DNA from: Clostridiales bacterium
Lineage (GTDB): Bacteria; Bacillota; Clostridia; Christensenellales; UBA3700
Direction: 5' to 3'
Length of the DNA stretch: 40,997 nt
NCBI GenBank assembly: GCA_015055975.1
Contig: SVHF01000017.1
Span: 1 to 40,997, forward strand
The notes under the pieces were generated by a model that was not told the origin of the DNA, did no database searches, and saw nothing but the letters and a program-made list of their open reading frames with translations. The translations under genes and the position numbers were made by a program. Positions 1 through 7,742 of the stretch are shown here, piece after piece; the stretch's first letter is position 1, and every line of letters begins with the position of its first letter.

Positions 1-7
1 TTTACTA

Positions 8-70
8 ACTGGAATTTACTTTTACAAAATTTTGAAAACTGGAACTTAATACTGGAATTTACTTTTACAA
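8..70. repeat. Two direct copies of a 20-bp AT-rich repeat
   Basis: The 20-mer ACTGGAATTTACTTTTACAA occurs at 8-27 and again, identical, at 51-70. A partial copy (AACTGGAACTT) begins near 37. The repeats lie upstream of the first promoter and encode nothing visible. They may be the tail of a longer repeat array or a binding region that begins left of the window. Confidence 0.7.
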
Positions 71-102
71 GTTACAAAACAAGAACTAATATGCTATGCA
101 TA

Positions 103-131
103 TTGTAAGGGATTTAACACTTTGATATAAT
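103..131 (+). promoter_or_regulatory. Sigma-A-type promoter of the NfeD/SPFH pair
   Basis: A -35 like TTGTAA (103-108), a 17-bp spacer and a perfect TATAAT (126-131) preceded by TG at 123-124 give an extended -10, TGATATAAT. Transcription should start near 138. That is downstream of the GTG at 136 and supports the ATG at 151 as the real start of the next gene. Confidence 0.75.
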
Positions 132-150
132 ATCAGTGGTGAGGTGTGTC

Positions 151-609
151 ATGGAAAATATTATGGTATGGATATGGTTAGCAGTAATTATAATGTCGCT
201 ACTTATTGAAATATCTACAGTTCAATTAGTATCGATATGGTTTACATTAGCAGGTGCTATATCACTTGGACTTTCATTTATTCCAAACTTTGTATGGTGG
301 GCACAAATACTTGTGTTTGCAGTACTATCTGGAATCTTATTTTTTACTTTTAGACCACTTCTTTTAAAGTGGCAAGAAAAGCACCAAACAAAAGATATGA
401 ATACAAACCTAGATTTAATTGTAGGCATGTATGTGCGCATGATAAAGCAAGCCGATTTTGATAATCTTGGCGAAGCAAAAATAGGCGATGTAATTTGGAG
501 CATTAAAAGTAAAGACGGAGAAGTTTTGCAAGAAAACGAAATAGTAAAAATAGTTGCAATTGAAGGAAATAAATTAATTGCCGAAAAGCAAGTAACATTA
601 GATAAATAA
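151..609 (+). CDS. NfeD-like membrane protein (partner of the SPFH protein)
   Basis: This 152-residue protein has two or three hydrophobic segments in its first ~75 residues, with the W-F-x-L-A-G-A pattern common in NfeD proteins. A soluble C-terminal part (about 80-150) fits the small OB-like domain of the family. NfeD proteins sit in the membrane beside stomatin/flotillin-like SPFH proteins, and such a gene follows 14 bp downstream, so they should act as a pair in membrane organisation. The ATG at 151 is preferred over the GTG at 136 because GAGGTG lies at 141-146 and the predicted transcription start is near 138. The protein lacks the N-terminal serine protease domain of long NfeD proteins, so it is the short type. 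The family call rests on topology and context. Confidence 0.75.
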   Translation: MENIMVWIWLAVIIMSLLIEISTVQLVSIWFTLAGAISLGLSFIPNFVWWAQILVFAVLSGILFFTFRPLLLKWQEKHQTKDMNTNLDLIVGMYVRMIKQADFDNLGEAKIGDVIWSIKSKDGEVLQENEIVKIVAIEGNKLIAEKQVTLDK

Positions 610-623
610 AAGGAGATTATACA

Positions 624-1595
624 ATGATTTTATTAGGAGCTTTATCAAGTGGTGCAGTAGCAGGAATTGTTATAGCAATTATCCTATTTATTGGCACATT
701 GGTATTTATTACAAGTGTAAAAATTGTACGTCAAGCAAATGCTATGATAGTAGAACGTTTAGGAAAATACAATAGAACTCTAAACACAGGGTTCCATATG
801 ACTATTCCATTTTTCGAAAAGTCATCAAGACCAATAAGCTTAAAAGAAAAGGTTGCAGACTTCAAGCCACAACCAGTTATCACAAAAGATAACGTAACAA
901 TGCAAATAGATACTGTTGTTTATTTCCAAATTACAGATCCAAAGTTATATGCATATGGTGTTGAACAACCTATCGCTGCTATTGAAAATTTAACAGCAAC
1001 AACTCTAAGAAATATCGTTGGTGAATTAGAATTAGATGAAACATTAACATCAAGAGATACAGTTAATAGCAAAATGAGAATCATTTTGGACGAAGCAACA
1101 GACCCATGGGGAATTAAGATCAACAGAGTTGAGTTAAAGAACATTCTTCCTCCAAAAGATATCCAAGAAGCAATGGAAAAGCAAATGAGAGCTGAACGTG
1201 AAAGAAGAGAATCTATCTTAAAGGCTGAAGGTGAGAAAAAGAGTGCTATCTTAATTGCTGAAGGTGAAAAGGAAAGTAAGATTCTACGTGCTCAAGCAGA
1301 TAAGGAAGCAAAGATCCTAGAAGCTGATGCTAAAAAGCAAGCAAGAATCATGGCAGCTGAAGCTGAAAAGGCAGCTTTAATAGCAGAAGGTGAAGGTAAG
1401 GCAAAAGCTATTACTTTAATTAACGACGCTAAGCCAAGCCAAAGCTATTTAACTCTAGAAGGCTATGAAGCTCTAAAGAAGGTTGCAGATGGACAATCTA
1501 CAAAGATTGTTGTTCCAACAGAACTTTCAAATGTTGCAGGTCTTGTAGCAAGTGTTAAAGAAATAGCTACAGACAAGAAAGTAGAAAAGAAATAG
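624..1595 (+). CDS. SPFH/stomatin-like membrane scaffold protein (QmcA type)
   Basis: The 323-residue protein has an N-terminal transmembrane segment (about 10-32), an SPFH/Band 7 domain (about 33-190, with a V-x-E-R-L-G-K-Y start and an R-N-I-V-G-E-L-x-L-D-E segment) and a long charged coiled coil rich in A-E-G-E-K repeats (about 190-265). These proteins form large ring- or cage-like oligomers in membrane microdomains and often accompany NfeD proteins, as here. AGGAGA at 611-616 is a good SD. The gene is co-transcribed with the upstream NfeD-like gene and ends at a strong terminator. No catalytic activity is expected; the precise client in this organism cannot be read from sequence. Confidence 0.9.
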   Translation: MILLGALSSGAVAGIVIAIILFIGTLVFITSVKIVRQANAMIVERLGKYNRTLNTGFHMTIPFFEKSSRPISLKEKVADFKPQPVITKDNVTMQIDTVVYFQITDPKLYAYGVEQPIAAIENLTATTLRNIVGELELDETLTSRDTVNSKMRIILDEATDPWGIKINRVELKNILPPKDIQEAMEKQMRAERERRESILKAEGEKKSAILIAEGEKESKILRAQADKEAKILEADAKKQARIMAAEAEKAALIAEGEGKAKAITLINDAKPSQSYLTLEGYEALKKVADGQSTKIVVPTELSNVAGLVASVKEIATDKKVEKK

Positions 1596-1617
1596 GATTT
1601 AGATAAATGATACTAAG

Positions 1618-1648
1618 TCGCCCATCTGAAAAAGGTGGGCGATTTTTT
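1618..1648 (+). terminator. Intrinsic terminator after the SPFH gene
   Basis: A 10-bp stem (TCGCCCATCT at 1618-1627 with AGGTGGGCGA at 1633-1642, one G-U pair) and a GAAAA loop are followed by six T at 1643-1648. Confidence 0.92.
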
Positions 1649-1907
1649 ATGTCAATAAGTGGATAATTGATTTATTAAATAATTGTCAAAAAACATGAAA
1701 TTTTTGCTAAAATCACAATTCTGGGTTGACTCTAACCACCACCACCACCACGCATACTTATATTGTAAAGAATATGTGCGTAAATATGTGGATAACTACA
1801 CGATATAGCGCACCCGTTGTTGATAACGATTGTTATTTTTCTAGATTTTGCACTGCATTTTGTGGATTTCGTTGTTGGCACAAATTAACTGTTTGGGGAC
1901 AATTGTT
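1649..1907. other. Intergenic stretch with an (ACC)n microsatellite, no gene seen
   Basis: This 259-bp region between the SPFH terminator and the lipoprotein start contains five ACC units around 1736-1752 and a short inverted repeat ATAAC-N4-GTTAT at 1823-1836. TTGTCA at 1683 with TAAAAT at 1708 is a promoter-like pair, but its spacer is 19 bp. Possible upstream start codons here (TTG 1726, ATG 1848) lack an SD and would displace the lipoprotein signal peptide from the N-terminus. I see no convincing gene or promoter. Confidence 0.5.
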
Positions 1908-4601
1908 ATGTTTAAAGCGAAATGGGTAAGCTTGATTTTGATACTAGTTTTAGTGGCTTCTTTGATGGTGCTATTATTAGCGTGTGGCAATGAAGATATA
2001 GATAATCCAGTTGAGACCTCCGGTACAACAGAAGATATAAATAATCCAGTTGAGACCCCCGGTACAACATATTATACAGTTACCTTTAACGATTACGATG
2101 GAACTTTATTATACGAAACAAGTGTTTTAGAAGGGACAATTCCAGAATATGCTAAATCAAATCCAACTAGAGCAAAAGATGCAAATTACAAATATATATT
2201 TAGAGGATGGTCTCCAAATTTAGAGAAGGTTACAAAAGATGCCACATATACAGCCCAATATTCTAAAGAAGATTTGCCATATAGTATTTCTTTTGATTTA
2301 AACGGTGGAAGTTCTATATCAGAGCTTAAATCATTTAAAACAGATGAGATAACAAAAGAAGATTTTGTTTATAACATAACTAAACAAAAATATGCTTTTA
2401 GAGGTTGGTCATATAACGGGCAAATTGTATTTAACAAGAATGGCGAGAAGGTTTATAATTTTACTCCAACCTCTAATATGATATTCAAAGCTGAATTTGA
2501 AGAGCAAGTTACTTTAAAAGTCTATTACACAGTATATAATCCAAACGATAATGAATTATTAGATACATTTGATACATTGCCAACTAATATGGGAAGTGTT
2601 TCTAAAACACGATCATATCCTTGGAATACAAATGTAAATTTATTTGCAAATCCAAATGAAGGTTACACTTTTGTTGGTTGGTATTATCAAAAGAATGGAA
2701 CAACGTATCCATTATCTAGCGAAGCCAATTATAACTATATGATGTGGGATGAAGATTTTACGGTAGAAGCTAGATTTAAATACACATTATATGATTTGAA
2801 AGTTTTGGCGAACCATCCGGAGAATGGACAAGTAATAATAAGAAACGATACTGTATATCAAAATACGAGTACAAAAGAAAAGTATTTCACAGAAAAGGTT
2901 ACTATTGCCGCTGTTACAAAAACTGATGTTAGATTCTTAGGTTGGTATGATGAAGACAACCATTTGGTGATAACAAATGCCGTTTATTCTTTTGATATGA
3001 TGAATAGAGATTATACATTAGAAGCTAAATGGGATTATTTTACTATATCTTACGACTTAGATGGTGGAGTTAATAATATTAATAATCCAACTTCATATAA
3101 TTCAAATATGAATAATATCCCATTATTGAATCCAACAAAAGAACTATATACGTTTGATGGCTGGTATTATAACAATGAGAAGGTTACAGAGATTGATACG
3201 CAAAACATTTGTGATATGCAACTTAAAGCAAAATGGGCATCATATACAGTCACAACGACAAGTAATAATACTTCAGCAGGTAGCACAAATTATTCAGCCG
3301 CTACAAAAGTGACGGCAGGTAATAATGTGACAATAACGGCTACAACGAATACAGGGTATACATTTGTTGGCTGGTATAAAAGTGGTGAACAAGTAACTAC
3401 AAATCCGTCTTATACATTTGCAATGCCAGCAAAGAACGTGATATATGAGGCTAGATGGAGCACCAATTCTTACACAATAACGATAGACAATCAAGCAATC
3501 TTCAATGGAGTGACAATTTCAGGCGTTACAAGCGGCAGCAGCTACGAATATAACTCAGTAATAGCGCTAACAGCCGCAGGTATACCAAGCGGATATACTA
3601 TAAAGTGGGAAAGAAGTGATGGAGTGAGTTATATTGGAGGTAGTTACGCATTTAATATGCCTGCCTGCGCTATAACTATTGCTATTACTATTATCACGGA
3701 GCCTTACGCAAAAGATGGCAATGTGGTGTACTTTGGTTCATATCCACAAACAAAGGTAATAGATAGTATGATAGAATCTGCTTTAAATTCTCAAAGAGGT
3801 ATATTGCCTACTGCAAGTAATTCTCAATCTTGGACAGATTATGGATACTATATAAATGGTTCTGTACGATCATATATGTGGTATAAAGATGTTGAATATC
3901 AAAATAACAAATATAGAGGCGTATATTTTATTCAATATAGGCCAGGCAATTGTCTATCTACTTCATCAGCATCTAATTCATACCAAGATGACAATGGCTA
4001 CCAAACATCAATAGTATATTGGTTTAAATTTGAACCGATTAAATGGAGAGTTCTTACAGAATCAGATGGTAAGGCATTATTGCTTGCTGATCTGATACTA
4101 GATTCGCAACATTATGAACCAAGACATGCTGACGTTGAATATAGTCATAATGGAGGAACAGGATATGCAAATAACTATGAATTATCACATATCAGAAGTT
4201 GGCTAAATGACAATTTTTATAACACAGCATTTAACGCAGAGGAACAAGCGCTTATAGCTACTGTAACAGTAGATAATAGTGTGTCTTCAACTGGATATTC
4301 ATCAAATAGTTATGCATGCTCAAATACAAGCGATAAGATATTCTTATTGTCATACAGCGAAGCGACAAATAGCAGTTATGGATTGAATAGCGATTCGGCA
4401 AGACAAGCAAAAGGCAGCGATTATGCTAAATCGCAAGGCTTATTATATAGTTATAATTGTTATTGGTGGCTTCGCTCACCTCATCCCGATCATGCTTACT
4501 TGGTGCGTGGCGTCGGCAATGGTGGCACCACCGACAGCCGATATGCGGTCGGAGATGCTGGCGGCGGGGTTCGTCCAGCTTTGTGGCTTCAAGAAATATA
4601 A
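1908..4601 (+). CDS. Surface lipoprotein with InlB B-repeats and a C-terminal DUF6273-like domain
   Basis: This 897-residue protein starts with a lipoprotein signal peptide: a charged N-terminus, a long hydrophobic stretch and the lipobox L-L-A-C with Cys26. It should therefore be lipid-anchored outside the cell. A short polar linker containing a duplicated D-N-P-V-E-T segment is followed by about six InlB/Listeria-Bacteroides-type B-repeats (about 60-545), each ending in a G-W motif and an A-x-[WYF] strand. The C-terminal ~260 residues begin with V-V-Y-F-G-S-Y-P-Q-T and end with W-W-L-R-S-P and G-V-R-P-A-L-W-L, typical of DUF6273. That fold resembles the C-type-lectin/FGE-like tips of diversified surface proteins. 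The ATG at 1908 is chosen because it puts the signal peptide at the N-terminus and GGGG lies 8 bp upstream. The last ~130 bp differ sharply in composition (see the separate entry). The ligand is unknown; an adhesin or receptor role is inferred. Confidence 0.85.
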   Translation: MFKAKWVSLILILVLVASLMVLLLACGNEDIDNPVETSGTTEDINNPVETPGTTYYTVTFNDYDGTLLYETSVLEGTIPEYAKSNPTRAKDANYKYIFRGWSPNLEKVTKDATYTAQYSKEDLPYSISFDLNGGSSISELKSFKTDEITKEDFVYNITKQKYAFRGWSYNGQIVFNKNGEKVYNFTPTSNMIFKAEFEEQVTLKVYYTVYNPNDNELLDTFDTLPTNMGSVSKTRSYPWNTNVNLFANPNEGYTFVGWYYQKNGTTYPLSSEANYNYMMWDEDFTVEARFKYTLYDLKVLANHPENGQVIIRNDTVYQNTSTKEKYFTEKVTIAAVTKTDVRFLGWYDEDNHLVITNAVYSFDMMNRDYTLEAKWDYFTISYDLDGGVNNINNPTSYNSNMNNIPLLNPTKELYTFDGWYYNNEKVTEIDTQNICDMQLKAKWASYTVTTTSNNTSAGSTNYSAATKVTAGNNVTITATTNTGYTFVGWYKSGEQVTTNPSYTFAMPAKNVIYEARWSTNSYTITIDNQAIFNGVTISGVTSGSSYEYNSVIALTAAGIPSGYTIKWERSDGVSYIGGSYAFNMPACAITIAITIITEPYAKDGNVVYFGSYPQTKVIDSMIESALNSQRGILPTASNSQSWTDYGYYINGSVRSYMWYKDVEYQNNKYRGVYFIQYRPGNCLSTSSASNSYQDDNGYQTSIVYWFKFEPIKWRVLTESDGKALLLADLILDSQHYEPRHADVEYSHNGGTGYANNYELSHIRSWLNDNFYNTAFNAEEQALIATVTVDNSVSSTGYSSNSYACSNTSDKIFLLSYSEATNSSYGLNSDSARQAKGSDYAKSQGLLYSYNCYWWLRSPHPDHAYLVRGVGNGGTTDSRYAVGDAGGGVRPALWLQEI
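4464..4592 (+). other. Candidate DGR-type variable region at the 3' end of the lipoprotein gene
   Basis: The segment encodes residues 853-895, from W-W-L-R-S-P to G-V-R-P-A-L-W-L. By count, 4471-4590 is about 62% G+C, and A is only about 17% in 4501-4560, in an otherwise strongly AT-rich gene. Between Pro858 and Gly887, 23 of 28 codons end in C or T (CAT, GAT, TAC, CGT, GGC, ACC, GAC, AGC and so on). This is what adenine-directed mutagenesis of AAY codons in a template repeat would leave. The GC-rich conserved end (about 4561-4590) would serve as the initiation end of the homology. No template repeat or reverse transcriptase is in the window, so the assignment is inference. Confidence 0.5.
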
Positions 4602-4616
4602 CGAGTAGGGGATTAT

Positions 4617-5366
4617 ATGAACAATCTATACGATAATGGCAATGGTTTATATTATGTTGTTAGTTTTGACAATAAAGTATTGATATATATTTGTGGGTAT
4701 AGTCGTCTGTACAATTCATTAGTAAAAGCTATTCAATCGTTGGCCAATAATATTATTAAAGATAATATTAGCAAAATCGATTATATAGTAGTTGCAAATT
4801 ATAACGAAGGAAGTATATGCGCGTTAAAAGCTTTGTTTGATAAAGCGAAAGAATTAAATATATCAATTCGTAAGGGTAGTGTGTTTTTCCCGGAGATATT
4901 AATCAATGGTGATGAAAATAATAAATGTCTAAGATGGCTAACAAAATTATATTTTAATTATAATTTGCAAAACGGGAAATATAAGAATTGTAGGTTGGCA
5001 TTGATAAACGATATGTTAGAATACAAAGCTGTGGCGTCTAGAGGTTTAAAGCAAGATATTAGTGATAGAAATGTATCAATTATAGCTTTGCCATTAAGCC
5101 ATAATATATCCCTCGTTTTTAAGTCGTTTAATAAAAATGATTCAGAATTAATGCGATGTATTGTTTCTCAAATAATAGAAAATTGGGAAAAGCATGAAAA
5201 AATATCAAAAGATGATGTTAATTCATTGTTTGCTGTTTCCAATGACAATCCGAGTATAATTCTTGTACATAAAGATAAATCTAAAATGGAGTTTTATTCA
5301 AGTAGAGAAGACAAATGGATACAACAATATGAGAATACAATCGAATCTATGCTTACAATTCCATAA
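4617..5366 (+). CDS. Unrecognised protein, possibly a metal-free metallo-beta-lactamase fold
   Basis: This 249-residue soluble protein has no signal peptide or membrane segment. It begins 15 bp after the lipoprotein stop with AGGGG at 4607-4611 as SD, so it is very probably co-transcribed with the lipoprotein. I do not recognise the family with certainty. Residues 10-80 read like the start of a metallo-beta-lactamase domain: strand, strand, then I-D-Y-I-V-V-A-N-Y-N-E-G-S at 54-66. In active members this position holds [ST]-H-x-H-x-D-H. Here the ligands would be Asn61, Asn63, Gly65 and Ser66, so no metal site is expected. The rest is mixed alpha/beta. A regulatory or structural role tied to the lipoprotein is a guess from adjacency only. 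Confidence 0.5.
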   Translation: MNNLYDNGNGLYYVVSFDNKVLIYICGYSRLYNSLVKAIQSLANNIIKDNISKIDYIVVANYNEGSICALKALFDKAKELNISIRKGSVFFPEILINGDENNKCLRWLTKLYFNYNLQNGKYKNCRLALINDMLEYKAVASRGLKQDISDRNVSIIALPLSHNISLVFKSFNKNDSELMRCIVSQIIENWEKHEKISKDDVNSLFAVSNDNPSIILVHKDKSKMEFYSSREDKWIQQYENTIESMLTIP

Positions 5367-5526
5367 TATGTCGAAATAAGTTGACAATATGGTATAAGTT
5401 TTCGAATAGAAAGATATGGCATAAATATGTTGATGAATGTCCGTTTAAGTTCGATTAGAGAGATAAAAATATATTTTATATAGAGAAGTATTATTAATAA
5501 ATAATGCAACCATTTGTTTATATCTA

Positions 5527-5535
5527 TGATATAAT
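5527..5535 (+). promoter_or_regulatory. Extended -10 promoter of pcrA, probably giving a leaderless mRNA
   Basis: TGATATAAT at 5527-5535 is an extended -10; no good -35 is seen. The pcrA ATG starts at 5544, only 8 nt after the -10, so transcription should begin at or within 1-2 nt of the start codon. The intervening bases contain no SD. The rest of the 5367-5526 gap is AT-rich, with no clear terminator for the upstream gene. Confidence 0.65.
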
Positions 5536-5543
5536 AATCTCAT

Positions 5544-7733
5544 ATGGAATACGAGAAGCTTTTAAACGAACAACAATTAAAACCAGTATATGCTTTGGAA
5601 GGCCCAGTTTTAGTATTAGCGGGGGCTGGTTCTGGCAAGACAAGAGTCTTGACATATCGTATTGCCAACCTAATTGAAAAGGGAGTATCTCCATATAATA
5701 TCTTAGCTATTACTTTTACAAATAAAGCAGCTAAAGAAATGCAAGATAGAATCTTTTCTGTAACAGGAGCCACTGGCGCTCAAATTTCTACATTTCACTC
5801 ATTTTGTACAAGAGTATTACGTTCGGATATAGATGCACTTGGCTCATATACAAAGAGTTTTACAATTTATGACGAAGAAGATTCAAATAAAGTTATTTCA
5901 AGAATTCTAAAGACGTATGAATTGGATCAAGATAAGAAAGCTTTAGCTAAAGAGATAAAAGGACATATTTCATATGCAAAAAATTTCGGACATGATCCAG
6001 ATTCTTATTATAAAGTAATATCTCATAATCCAAAGGTAGAATTGATTATAAGAGCATTTAAGGACTATCAAGACGAATTATTGAGGTCTAATGCTTTGGA
6101 CTTTGATGATTTATTATTGCTTGTTTTAAAGCTATTCTATGAACACCCAGATGTTCTTCAAAAATACCAAGATAGATTTTTATACATTCACGTAGATGAA
6201 TTCCAAGATACAAATAAGATTCAATACATGATATTGCGTCTTTTAGGTATGAAGTATCAAAATGTATTTGTCGTTGGCGATGATGACCAAAGTATTTATG
6301 GTTGGCGTGGAGCAGATTATACAAACATAAAAAGATTCGCAAAAGATTTTGCAGGATGCCAAATATTTAAGCTAGAGCAAAACTATCGTTCCACAAAGCA
6401 AATTTTGGATGTAGCAAATAGAGTTATTGCTAACAATAAAGAAAGAATGTCAAAAGAGCTTTGGACTGAGAAAGAAGGTGGCGTTAGAGTAGAATACAAA
6501 GCTGCATGGGATGATCTAGAAGAATCAGATTATGTATTATCTCAAATACAAATTCTAAAAAGAGCATGTGGATATGAAGATAAGGATTTTGCCATCCTTG
6601 TTAGAACTTCATCAATAACTAGACCTTTTGAAGAAAAATGCAATCTATACAATATCCCATATCGTTTAATTGGTGGACATAAGTTCTATGAAAGAAAAGA
6701 AATCAAGGATTTTCTTGCATATCTAAAGATTGTTACAAATCCAAAAGATAATGAAAGCGTATTAAGAGTTATAAATGTTCCAAAGCGTGGTATTGGAGAT
6801 AGCGCTATAGATAGATTTGTAGAGGCTGCAAATAAAGTGGGATTATCACTTTGTGAAGCGCTTTCAGATTTATCAAAGTTAGATTTAACAACGATAGTTA
6901 GAAATAAGATTCAAAACTTTGCATCAATAATTAATGACTTAATTATAAAGCGTGACATGATGAATCTTGATGAATACATTGATTATGTTTACGAGACAGT
7001 GGATTTTGCATCAATGTACGATATCGATGAAGAAGAGGATAAAGATAGATTAGACAATTTATCTGAATTAATTACCGTTATTAAGAACTTCATTGAAGAT
7101 AATCCAAATTCAACAATTGATGAATTCTTACAATCAGTAACACTTCAAACATCAGAAGACGATGCAGCAAAGCTTGGAGAAAACGTTTTAACAATAGCAA
7201 CAGTGCATGGAGTTAAAGGTCTTGAATTTAAGTGTGTATTTATTGTAGGCCTTGAAGATGGTATATTCCCAATAAGAAGATTCGATTCTTCAGATGATGA
7301 ACTTGAAGAAGAAAGACGAATAATGTATGTAGCTATAACTCGTGCTAAAGAAAGGTTATATCTAACTCATGCTCAACAACGTTATAGATTTGGAACAAAA
7401 TCTTTCACAACGCCATCATTATTTTTGAAAGAATCAGGCGTAATGAGGACGCGCAACGAAGAGATATTAAAAACAACAAAGCCAGTATCTACATATAATT
7501 TCAAAACAACATTTGCACAAAAGCCAACGCCATCGTTTGCAAAGCCATCACCTATGCCAACTGTTCAGGATAAAGATTTATCTAAATTCAAGGTTGGACA
7601 AATGGTTAACCATACTAAATTTGGTAAAGGTGAAATTATTTCAATATCTGGTGAGAATGCAGATATAAAATTTGAAGGCCTTGGCGTTAAAAAATTTAAC
7701 ATGAGATTGGCTCCAATTAGTATAATAGAATAG
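5544..7733 (+). CDS. pcrA: ATP-dependent 3'-5' DNA helicase PcrA (UvrD/Rep family)
   Basis: This 729-residue superfamily 1A helicase works in DNA repair, replication-fork restart and removal of RecA. Visible motifs are Walker A G-A-G-S-G-K-T at 27-33, motif II D-E-F-Q-D at 218-222, motif III G-D-D-D-Q-S-I-Y-G-W-R-G at 245-256, T-V-H-G-V-K-G-L-E-F in the C-terminal motor, and V-A-I-T-R-A-K-E-R-L. The final ~50 residues (K-F-K-V-G-Q-x-V-N-H-T-K-F-G-K-G) form the Tudor-like tail by which PcrA contacts RNA polymerase. Length is normal. ligA follows 9 bp downstream, the common pcrA-ligA arrangement. There is no SD before the ATG; see the promoter entry. Confidence 0.97.
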   Translation: MEYEKLLNEQQLKPVYALEGPVLVLAGAGSGKTRVLTYRIANLIEKGVSPYNILAITFTNKAAKEMQDRIFSVTGATGAQISTFHSFCTRVLRSDIDALGSYTKSFTIYDEEDSNKVISRILKTYELDQDKKALAKEIKGHISYAKNFGHDPDSYYKVISHNPKVELIIRAFKDYQDELLRSNALDFDDLLLLVLKLFYEHPDVLQKYQDRFLYIHVDEFQDTNKIQYMILRLLGMKYQNVFVVGDDDQSIYGWRGADYTNIKRFAKDFAGCQIFKLEQNYRSTKQILDVANRVIANNKERMSKELWTEKEGGVRVEYKAAWDDLEESDYVLSQIQILKRACGYEDKDFAILVRTSSITRPFEEKCNLYNIPYRLIGGHKFYERKEIKDFLAYLKIVTNPKDNESVLRVINVPKRGIGDSAIDRFVEAANKVGLSLCEALSDLSKLDLTTIVRNKIQNFASIINDLIIKRDMMNLDEYIDYVYETVDFASMYDIDEEEDKDRLDNLSELITVIKNFIEDNPNSTIDEFLQSVTLQTSEDDAAKLGENVLTIATVHGVKGLEFKCVFIVGLEDGIFPIRRFDSSDDELEEERRIMYVAITRAKERLYLTHAQQRYRFGTKSFTTPSLFLKESGVMRTRNEEILKTTKPVSTYNFKTTFAQKPTPSFAKPSPMPTVQDKDLSKFKVGQMVNHTKFGKGEIISISGENADIKFEGLGVKKFNMRLAPISIIE

Positions 7734-7742
7734 GGTGATGTT

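Noticed and set aside
1736..1752. Repeated CAC codons as a possible vector-derived His-tag
   Set aside because: It is in an intergenic region with native AT-rich flanks and no cloning sites or tag context; a simple trinucleotide repeat explains it.
1726..1764. TTGACT with TATATT as a promoter for the lipoprotein gene
   Set aside because: The spacer is about 27 bp, far from 17, and no better -10 lies in range.
1726..1929. Small reading frame starting M-T-L-T-T-T-T-T-T-H, upstream of the lipoprotein
   Set aside because: It starts at TTG without an SD, runs through the ACC microsatellite and overlaps the lipoprotein start in another frame.
4423..4608. 61-codon plus-strand frame overlapping the end of the lipoprotein gene
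   Set aside because: It is open only because the variable-region-like segment is A-poor; it lies wholly inside the lipoprotein gene and has no SD.
5381..5409. Perfect TTGACA upstream of pcrA as a -35
   Set aside because: No -10 at a usable distance; the nearest TATAAG is 6 bp away and GAATAG at 17 bp is a poor match. The extended -10 at 5527 explains pcrA better.
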